This document shows, in pieces, positions 8,130 to 13,618 of a DNA stretch of 18,463 nt. A model generated the notes under the pieces. The model had not been told where the DNA came from and searched no databases. It was given only the letters and a program-made list of their open reading frames with translations. Every line of letters starts with the position of its first letter. The first letter of the stretch is position 1. Origin of the DNA: Bacilli bacterium (GTDB lineage: Bacteria > Bacillota_I > Bacilli_A > RFN20 > CAG-826); contig CAAFZT010000028.1 in the NCBI GenBank assembly GCA_900767605.1, forward strand, positions 1-18,463, given 5' to 3'. Position numbers and translations under genes: made by a program.

Positions 8130-8861
8130 GTGGATAAGAGTATTTTTGAACAAGCCAAACAAATCGTACACGGTGCTAAGCACCTTGTTTTTTTGGGCGG
8201 GGCGGGATGCTCCACAGATTCGGGAATCCCCGATTTCCGTTCTTCTGACGGGTTATATCGATTGAAGTCGGAATATGGACTTTCTTATGAAACGATGCTT
8301 TCCATCGATTACTTTTATGCCCATCCTCAAACCTTTTATTCCTTCTATTGGAAATTTATGGCCCATCCAGACGCAAAGCCGAATCGGGCGCATCTAGCCT
8401 TGGCTCATTATGGGGAAACTCACGATTTAACCACGATTACGCAAAATATCGATGGGTTAGACAAAGCGTCTGGCCAAAAGAATGTGCTAGAAATTCATGG
8501 AACGATGTCTTTTTTCGTTTGCCCTTCCTGCCACCACAAAATAGGTGCGAAGAAAGTGACGCCCGGTTCCGTTCCCCATTGCCCCCATTGCGGAGCGATT
8601 TTAAAACCCGACATCGTTTTCTACGGCGAACCTTTGTCGGGAGAAACTTTGGACCTTGCGATTATCGCATTGGAAGAAGCGGATGTTTTAATCATCGGAG
8701 GAACGTCGATGAAGGTCTATCCAGCGGCGGGACTTCCTTCTTATTTTCATGGTTCTGCGATCATCATGATCAATCAAGAACCGACCCCTTTTGACCCTCA
8801 TTGCGATTTTGTCTTTCATGAAGACATCGGGGAAGCGTTGGAATATTTATTGGAGGAATAG
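8130..8861 (+). CDS. cobB: Sir2-family NAD-dependent protein deacylase
   Basis: 243 residues with a GTG start. Motifs in order: GAGCSTDSGIPDFRSSDGLY (NAD binding, ~26-45), TQNIDGLD (~107), EIHGTM with the catalytic His (~118), a zinc ribbon CPSC...CPHC (~131 and ~151), DIVFYGEPL and IIGGTSMKVYPAAGLP. The usual GAGxS is GAGCS here, a tolerated variant. The protein should remove acyl groups from lysines using NAD, giving nicotinamide and O-acyl-ADP-ribose. GTG 8130 is the only start that keeps the Rossmann fold intact. It appears to be the first gene of a long operon; the next start codon is 1 nt after its stop. The symbol is by family and the acyl specificity is not determined. Confidence 0.92.
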   Translation: MDKSIFEQAKQIVHGAKHLVFLGGAGCSTDSGIPDFRSSDGLYRLKSEYGLSYETMLSIDYFYAHPQTFYSFYWKFMAHPDAKPNRAHLALAHYGETHDLTTITQNIDGLDKASGQKNVLEIHGTMSFFVCPSCHHKIGAKKVTPGSVPHCPHCGAILKPDIVFYGEPLSGETLDLAIIALEEADVLIIGGTSMKVYPAAGLPSYFHGSAIIMINQEPTPFDPHCDFVFHEDIGEALEYLLEE

Positions 8862-8862
8862 C

Positions 8863-9471
8863 ATGGGACGCCCGTTTAAACATTTTGCTTTGGTTTGCCG
8901 TCATCGCCACCACGTGATCGTCAACGCCTCCCATTGCGGCATCTTTTTCCAATCCCTCCGTCACGACCTCACCAAATTCGGTTACACGGAATTCCATTAT
9001 TCCCAACGTTATTATTGCGGCAACCATTCTCCTGTTTATGAAGAACGTGTCCGTCATGGCTATTTTTCCTTGATTTGCCAGCATCACACGAAACGGAATA
9101 AGCACCACTGGGAATATTGGGTGGACTTCTTCGCGGGGCGAATCATTGAAAGAACGATGCCGTGGAATTGGGCGATGGAATATATCTGCGACACCCTCTC
9201 CGCCTCTTATTGCTATAACCCCAAGGGTTTCAAACAAGATACCCCTCTTCGTTATTTTGAGAAATTCAATTCGTTTTATTACATGACGGATTGGACGAGG
9301 GATTTCATCCGTTGGGGACTCCAGCGTTATGCCGAAATGGGGTTTGCCGGACTCAAAAAGAAAGACACCAAGAAGAAGTACGAGGAACTAGGAAAACAAT
9401 ATCCCTTGACCCAAGTGGTGGAAGCCCTCCGCCCCTTCGGGCAGTTGCCTCCTCTAGTATCCGATATATAA
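8863..9471 (+). CDS. DUF5662 family protein
   Basis: 202 residues from ATG 8863, chosen because GGAGG (8852-8856) precedes it and the Sir2 stop is only 1 nt upstream; the open frame continues back into sir2. Visible elements are VIVNASHCGIFFQSLRHDLT (~18-37), a CGNHSP segment, GYFSLICQHHTKRNKHHWEYW (with an HH-x5-HHWEYW pattern), PWNWAMEYICDTLSASYCY and a Lys-rich C-terminus. The order RHDLTKF, then HH...NKHHWEYW, then MEYICD matches DUF5662 as I know it. The repeated His/Asp clusters suggest a metal-dependent HD-like helical fold, but no reaction is known. Translational coupling to sir2 suggests co-regulation, not necessarily joint function. Confidence 0.82.
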   Translation: MGRPFKHFALVCRHRHHVIVNASHCGIFFQSLRHDLTKFGYTEFHYSQRYYCGNHSPVYEERVRHGYFSLICQHHTKRNKHHWEYWVDFFAGRIIERTMPWNWAMEYICDTLSASYCYNPKGFKQDTPLRYFEKFNSFYYMTDWTRDFIRWGLQRYAEMGFAGLKKKDTKKKYEELGKQYPLTQVVEALRPFGQLPPLVSDI

Positions 9472-9472
9472 T
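9445..9472 (+). promoter_or_regulatory. candidate internal promoter before the potassium-transport genes
   Basis: TTGCCT (9445-9450), a 16-bp spacer and a perfect TATAAT (9467-9472) lie over the end of the DUF5662 gene. This would let the RCK/TrkH genes be expressed apart from sir2. The predicted start of transcription (~9479) falls just after the AGGAG site at 9473-9477, so this transcript would lack that ribosome site. Confidence 0.5.
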
Positions 9473-9491
9473 AGGAGCCTTAAAACGGATT

Positions 9492-9917
9492 ATGAAAAAC
9501 AAGATTGTAGTAATTGGATGCGGACGACTCGGCGCGAGCATCGCTAACGATGTTTCCTTCCGCGGAAAGGATGTCATCGTCTTGGACAAAGACGAAAAAT
9601 CTTTTGCCCGTTTAGATGCAAATTTCTCGGGTTTGAAACTCGTGGGGAATTGCTCCACCATCGATGAATTAAAAGAGGCTCAGATTGAATCGGCGGATGA
9701 AGTGGTCATTGCTACAGGCGACGACAACGTCAATCTTTTGGTGACGTATTTATGCGCCAAACTCATCCACGTCCCCCATATTTTTGTCCGTTTCGACGAT
9801 CCGGATAAATCCTATTTGATCCAAGGGATGCCAGTCCGCGCGATTTACCCCTTTATGCTTTCGAAAAAGAGTTACAACCAATATCGCGGCCTAGAGGAAA
9901 CGGAGGAAACGAAATGA
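9492..9917 (+). CDS. potassium-channel regulatory subunit, RCK-N (TrkA-N) domain only
   Basis: 141 residues from ATG 9492 behind AGGAG (9473-9477, a long 14-nt spacing). The frame is open far upstream, inside the DUF5662 gene, but those residues are not RCK-like. KIVVIGCGRLGASIANDVSF is an intact G-x-G-x-x-G dinucleotide motif, followed by VIVLDKD with the acidic residue that selects NAD or adenine nucleotide. GNCSTIDELKEAQIESADEV and ATGDDNVNLLVTYLCAK complete the Rossmann domain. The protein stops where the RCK-C domain would begin, so it is shorter than KtrA (~220) or TrkA (~450). Its stop overlaps the start of the next RCK gene (ATGA). It probably forms a mixed ring with that protein under the TrkH channel. 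Confidence 0.87.
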   Translation: MKNKIVVIGCGRLGASIANDVSFRGKDVIVLDKDEKSFARLDANFSGLKLVGNCSTIDELKEAQIESADEVVIATGDDNVNLLVTYLCAKLIHVPHIFVRFDDPDKSYLIQGMPVRAIYPFMLSKKSYNQYRGLEETEETK

Positions 9918-10939
9918 AAATCGTGATTGCCGGCGGAGACGCCGAAGCCGAATACATCATCGCCTCGTTCCGGACTAGCGGCTGCGACATTATTGTCATC
10001 AATGAAGACCGCGAAGTGGCCCAGCGCCTTTTGCGTTCCTGCAATCTCCCTATCATTTGCGGAACCCCGTGGCGGAAATATGTCTTGGAACAGGCTAACG
10101 CTTATGATGCCGATGTTTTCATCGCCCTCAATGAACGGGATGAGGACAATTTTGCCACTTGCATGATTGCCAAGAAGGTCTTCAATGCCAAAAAATGCAT
10201 CTGCGTCGTTCATAACCCGAAAAACGTCGATGTCTTTAAGCAACTTGGCATCGATTCCGCCATCTCTTCGACCTACCTCCTTGCCGAAAGCATCCGCAAG
10301 GAATCCACGCAGGATAACCTCGTGAAGATGCTTTCCCTTGATAATAACCGCCTTTCCGTTTTGGAATTCACGGTTATGACCAAAAGCGAAATTGCCAACC
10401 ATAAAATTCGTGATATTCACTTCCCAAATACAATGGCTTCGATTGCCGCCATCAAACGCGGATTCGACGTCATTATCCCTAATGGTGATGTCACCTTGCT
10501 CCCTAAAGACGTTTTAACGATCGTCTGCCCGCCACAAAATGCGACTCCGGTCTCTTCTTTCCTCTCCCGCATCAATGAAGCCCTGACCAATCGTTTTGCC
10601 CGTATCCATAGTTCCAAGGAACAAATCTTAAACCACGTGGCCCAAAAGGTTGCAGAAGCTGCCAAACAAGCGGAAGCGAACAAACAAACCGAAGCAAATC
10701 CGCTTAAAGAAGAAGTCTCCCCTAAAGCGGAAGAGCAGCCAAAAGAAGCGACCCCTGTAGTGGAAAAGCCTTCTGCTTCCGTTGATACGCCCGTAGAAAC
10801 GCCAGTTGAAGCAGAAGCGCCAAAAGCCGAAGAAGCTTTGCCAGGCACGGAAGAAAAACCGGTCAAAAAGTCCAAGGCAAAGCGTTCCTCTTCGACAAAG
10901 AAGCCCGCGAAAAAACCGGTGAATAAGGAAGAGGCATGA
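9914..10939 (+). CDS. potassium-channel regulatory subunit, RCK-N plus RCK-C with a long charged tail
   Basis: 341 residues, starting in an ATGA overlap with the previous gene. RCK-N covers ~1-130 (MKIVIAGGDAEAEYIIASF, VIVINED, DADVFIALNERDEDNFATCM) and RCK-C ~135-225 (VLEFTVMTKSEIANHKIRDI, DVIIPNGDVTLLPKDVLTIV). The usual glycine motif is altered to GGDAEAE, losing the second and third glycines, so nucleotide binding may be weakened. From about residue 236 onward the protein is low-complexity: Ala/Glu/Lys/Pro rich, acidic first, then ending in a basic Lys/Ser/Pro stretch. That tail is not part of known TrkA/KtrA folds and may be a disordered tether or polyanion/membrane contact. It overlaps the channel gene by 4 nt (ATGA), typical of subunits made together. 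Confidence 0.87.
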   Translation: MKIVIAGGDAEAEYIIASFRTSGCDIIVINEDREVAQRLLRSCNLPIICGTPWRKYVLEQANAYDADVFIALNERDEDNFATCMIAKKVFNAKKCICVVHNPKNVDVFKQLGIDSAISSTYLLAESIRKESTQDNLVKMLSLDNNRLSVLEFTVMTKSEIANHKIRDIHFPNTMASIAAIKRGFDVIIPNGDVTLLPKDVLTIVCPPQNATPVSSFLSRINEALTNRFARIHSSKEQILNHVAQKVAEAAKQAEANKQTEANPLKEEVSPKAEEQPKEATPVVEKPSASVDTPVETPVEAEAPKAEEALPGTEEKPVKKSKAKRSSSTKKPAKKPVNKEEA

Positions 10940-12705
10940 GCAAAGCAACACGCAAAGAGACTCGTGGATTTACCATGGTGCTAGGCTACCTTGGTCTTTT
11001 CATGATTCTCATCGGCATTATTACGACGATTCCCTTGTTTATGTGTTTTTATCCTGGGGAAAGCGAATGCTGGTTTGATTTTGTGATCCCCGCAGGAATC
11101 AACATGGTCTTAGGCCTTCTCCTCTATTTTTGCTTTTTGTTCAAACGAAAAACGACGAAGTTCGTTCGTTACGAAGACTCACAGCTATTGTTTCTTGTTT
11201 GGATTATCGCAATCGTCTCCGGTGCTGCTCCCATGTTTATTGCCTGCGCTAGAGGCGAAATGGACATGGATTTCTCCGAGGCCATTTTTGAAGCGACCTC
11301 GGCTTATTCCACGACAGGTCTCAACGCTTTTAAAGATTTCCTAGATACCGAAGGCGCGTTTTGCCCTCATGTCTATACGTTCCACCGCTCTTTGATGCAA
11401 TTTATCGGCGGCGTTGGATTGGTTCTATTGCTCACGACTTTATTGGGCGGAAATGGGTCTACCCTTCTTTATCAAACGGAAGGCCATAATGATCACATCA
11501 TGACCACGATGGGCAAGACCGCAAAAGTCATCTTCGGCATTTATACGAGCTATACGATTTTAGGCGCTTTTGCCCTATGGTTCAGTGGCATGCCCGCTTT
11601 TGATGCGGCCTGCACCTCCATGTGTGCCCTTTCTGGCGGTGGATTAAGCCCCCGTTCCAGTAACATCGCCTTTTACCGCGATTACGAAGGAATGGTCCAA
11701 AATTTCCATTGGGAAAACGGAGTCGTGGGTGGAAATAAGATCCTAGAGCCCTACGGGGGAGCCCTTTTCCATGTCAATTCTCTCGCGATTGAAATCGTCA
11801 TGATGGTGCTCGTCATCCTCTCCGCGGTGAGCTTTGTCTTGCATGTTTTTGCCCTTCGCGGCAAATGGAAGGATTTCTTCCGCGACGATGAAATCCGTTT
11901 CTGCTTGCTTTGGACGGGGAGTTTGCTCCTATTTTCCCTCGGTGGAGCTTTTTTGACGTTAGGCCGAGACAACGTGAACCACGGGCAAGAATATTTTGCT
12001 AATTGGCCGGATACGACCCGCGATATTTTCTTCTATGTCATTGGCAGCTGGACCAATAGCGGTTTCTCTAACACGACTTTGACGCGGATGCTTTCCCTTG
12101 GGAAACCCCTTCTATTTGCTTCGTTGATGCTGATGCTAGTCGGCGGCGGAAGCGGGTCTACCGCTGGTGGTATTAAGCAATACCGCGTGGCGATTTTGCT
12201 CCGTGACCTCCGTTATTCCATCGTGACGCGCTTTGCCCCCTCGATTAAGATGGTGCCTTGCTCCACCTATCGATATGGGAAACGTTCCGAACTCGATGCT
12301 TCCACGGTTAAAGAAGCCCATAACTATTTCTTCTTGTTCATCTCGATGTTTGCCGCCTCCGTGTTGGTGCTTTGCTTCTGTCCTAGCGGAGAAGCCTCTT
12401 CCTTTGCCGATACTTCCGTCAATATTGAGATGGTCTCCTATAACGTCGCCTCAGCAGCCTCCAACACGGGACTAGGCGTCACGAACTTCGTGAATTACCG
12501 CGATTTCGTCCGTTCCATCAACGAAGGTTGGTATTATCCCCTCTATCTATGGGTCCTTTCTATCGACATGTTCCTTGGCCGCTTGGAGATTATGCCCCTT
12601 ATCTATTCTGCTCAAAATATTCACCTCGAATTCACTCACGCCAAAGAAGTGGCCAAAGGGAAATCGGAAAAGAGGCACGCTCAGTTTTTAGAAAACGGAC
12701 TATAA
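10936..12705 (+). CDS. trkH: TrkH/KtrB-family potassium uptake channel subunit
   Basis: 589 residues with many hydrophobic helices. Four pore loops with selectivity-filter glycines are visible: FEATSAYSTTGLNAF (~114-128), CTSMCALSGGGLSPRSSN (~227-244), GSWTNSGFSNTTL (~371-383) and ASAASNTGLGVTNF (~506-519). The intramembrane gate motif GGGSGSTAGGIKQYRVAI (~400) precedes a basic cytoplasmic region (RDLRYSIVTRFAPS). It transports K+ under control of the two RCK proteins encoded directly upstream, with which it shares a 4-nt overlap. Its length is larger than KtrB (~440-450) and TrkH (~480), owing to extended loops around residues 260-275 and 340-365. The name trkH is by family; KtrB would be an equally fair label. 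Confidence 0.92.
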   Translation: MSKATRKETRGFTMVLGYLGLFMILIGIITTIPLFMCFYPGESECWFDFVIPAGINMVLGLLLYFCFLFKRKTTKFVRYEDSQLLFLVWIIAIVSGAAPMFIACARGEMDMDFSEAIFEATSAYSTTGLNAFKDFLDTEGAFCPHVYTFHRSLMQFIGGVGLVLLLTTLLGGNGSTLLYQTEGHNDHIMTTMGKTAKVIFGIYTSYTILGAFALWFSGMPAFDAACTSMCALSGGGLSPRSSNIAFYRDYEGMVQNFHWENGVVGGNKILEPYGGALFHVNSLAIEIVMMVLVILSAVSFVLHVFALRGKWKDFFRDDEIRFCLLWTGSLLLFSLGGAFLTLGRDNVNHGQEYFANWPDTTRDIFFYVIGSWTNSGFSNTTLTRMLSLGKPLLFASLMLMLVGGGSGSTAGGIKQYRVAILLRDLRYSIVTRFAPSIKMVPCSTYRYGKRSELDASTVKEAHNYFFLFISMFAASVLVLCFCPSGEASSFADTSVNIEMVSYNVASAASNTGLGVTNFVNYRDFVRSINEGWYYPLYLWVLSIDMFLGRLEIMPLIYSAQNIHLEFTHAKEVAKGKSEKRHAQFLENGL

Positions 12706-12726
12706 TGAAATCGGAGGTATTTCTCT

Positions 12727-13143
12727 ATGCTTATTGATGAAATTCGTAAAGCCAACATCGCGGCCATGAAAGCCCATGATACGGAAGCACGTGGAGCTTA
12801 TTCCATTGTGATTACTCGTTACCAGGCTCTATTAACCTCGGGAACGGGCGTTGCCCCAACCGACGCGGACCTCATCCACATCCTGCAAAAATTCGCCAAG
12901 GAATTAGACGAAGAAAAGGAAGGCTACGTCAAGGCGGGTAGAGCCGAACAGGCGGAAGCCACTGAAAAGCAAAAGCAAGCTATCGTCTCTTTCTTGCCCA
13001 AACAATTGAGCGAAGAAGAAGTCCGGAAGATCTATGCTTCTTTGGAAGATAAGTCCATGCCGGCCGTGATGAAACATTTCAAGACGAATTATGCCGGACA
13101 GGTCGATATGGGACTTGTCAGCAAGGTTGCCAGAGGCTTATAA
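12727..13143 (+). CDS. yqeY: GatB/YqeY domain-containing protein
   Basis: 138 residues from ATG 12727 with a strong GGAGG site (12713-12717). MLIDEIRKANIAAMKAHDTE, ELDEEKEGYVKAGRAEQAEA, IVSFLPKQLSEEEV and DMGLVSKVARGL are the familiar YqeY pattern: a helical N-terminal domain and a small C-terminal domain like the tail of GatB. The C-terminus is slightly shorter than the usual ~147-150 residues. The family is linked to tRNA-dependent amidotransfer by homology, but its job is unproven. A TATAAT (12701-12706) overlaps the trkH stop and could be an extra -10, although no -35 is visible. tRNA-Trp follows 23 nt after the stop, and a terminator lies beyond that. Confidence 0.92.
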   Translation: MLIDEIRKANIAAMKAHDTEARGAYSIVITRYQALLTSGTGVAPTDADLIHILQKFAKELDEEKEGYVKAGRAEQAEATEKQKQAIVSFLPKQLSEEEVRKIYASLEDKSMPAVMKHFKTNYAGQVDMGLVSKVARGL

Positions 13144-13166
13144 TCCTTTTCGCTGCAACGCAGCCT

Positions 13167-13240
13167 AGGGGCGTGGTTCAGTGGTAGAACAGAGGTCTCC
13201 AAAACCTTTGATGAGGGTTCGATTCCTTCCGCCCCTGCCA
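13167..13240 (+). tRNA. tRNA-Trp (anticodon CCA)
   Basis: A 74-nt cloverleaf with encoded CCA end. The acceptor stem AGGGGCG (13167-13173) pairs perfectly with CGCCCCT (13230-13236), the discriminator is G and CCA ends at 13240. The D-stem is GTTC/GAAC, the anticodon stem GAGGT/ACCTT holds loop CTCCAAA with CCA at 13199-13201, the variable loop is 4 nt, and the T-arm has loop TTCGATT. The acceptor stem and G73 match bacterial tRNA-Trp identity elements. Confidence 0.96.
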
Positions 13241-13250
13241 TATGCATAAT

Positions 13251-13287
13251 ACGTTCTTGATACAATGCGATCAGGGACGTTTTTCTT
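13251..13287 (+). terminator. Rho-independent terminator after tRNA-Trp
   Basis: An 11-bp stem (ACGTTCTTGAT at 13251-13261 with ATCAGGGACGT at 13270-13280, including two G-T pairs) with an 8-nt loop is followed directly by TTTTTCTT. It sits 10 nt downstream of the mature tRNA end and closes the sir2-to-tRNA transcript. Confidence 0.85.
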
Positions 13288-13323
13288 AAAAAGTCGTGGT
13301 TGTGGGCTCTTTTCTGGAATTCT

Positions 13324-13349
13324 GGACCTTCCGGACGGAGGGTCTTTTG
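13324..13349 (+). terminator. second hairpin terminator
   Basis: GACCTTCC (13325-13332) pairs with GGAGGGTC (13337-13344) around a GGAC tetraloop, with one G-T pair, followed by TTTTGC and ATTT. It is oriented for plus-strand transcription and lies about 40 nt beyond the first terminator. It may act as a back-up, or end a short unrecognised transcript between the two. Confidence 0.65.
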
Positions 13350-13400
13350 CTATTTGAGGTCACGAGCGAGAGGAAGAATAGCGGCGGAGTGTTGTGATTG

Positions 13401-13503
13401 GCGCACGACGAAACCGCATGGACGCACGTAGTTTTGCATAAGCGCACGAACTAGCGCACGGCCAAACTGCATAAACGCACGTGCAAATGCTTAATCACGC
13501 ACG
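13401..13503 (+). repeat. array of six RCGCACG elements spaced about 21 bp
   Basis: The heptamer (A/G)CGCACG begins at 13401, 13422, 13442, 13454, 13475 and 13497, with steps of 21, 20, 12, 21 and 22 bp. Four units also share a tail of the form (AAAC/TTTT/AAAT)(C/T)?GCAT(AA/GG) or GCTTAA. The third unit is 9 bp short. All steps but one are about two helical turns. The array lies 116 nt upstream of the restriction-modification start codon. There is no constant repeat with unique spacers, so it is not a CRISPR. Confidence 0.8.
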
Positions 13504-13539
13504 CCACAAGTTTCTTTGTTTATATGGAATAACGAAAAG

Positions 13540-13587
13540 AGGTTTTCAAAAAACCTAATTTTCTACTTACAGGTTTTCGAAAAACCT
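13540..13587 (+). promoter_or_regulatory. pair of 17-bp operator-like dyads
   Basis: AGGTTTTCAAAAAACCT (13540-13556) and AGGTTTTCGAAAAACCT (13571-13587) are both perfect 7+3+7 inverted repeats differing at one central base. Their centres are 31 bp apart, close to three helical turns, so two dimers would bind the same face. They sit 32-79 nt before the TTG start of the methylase gene, where a control protein of a restriction-modification system would act. No regulator gene is next to them in the window. Confidence 0.8.
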
Positions 13588-13618
13588 ATTAAGGTTATGG
13601 TGATGGAGGAAAAACACA

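Larger units (their letters stand above)
13350..13618. other. gene-free control region upstream of the restriction-modification locus
   Basis: No coding frame or RNA gene was recognised here. The segment 13350-13400 shows nothing notable. It is followed by the CGCACG element array (13401-13503), a 36-nt AT-rich stretch with TATATGGAATAA (possible -10 material), and two operator-like dyads (13540-13556 and 13571-13587). A GGAGG ribosome site at 13605-13609 serves the TTG start at 13619. A promoter for the methylase gene must lie here, but no clear -35/-10 pair stands out. Confidence 0.6.

Noticed and set aside
9872..10420. Antisense open frame of 182 codons across the RCK genes
   Set aside because: Shadow of two overlapping, clearly homologous genes; no start signal.
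13401..13503. CRISPR-like array
   Set aside because: Conserved core of only 7 bp, units of ~21 bp, no constant repeat of 24-40 bp with unique spacers and no cas genes.
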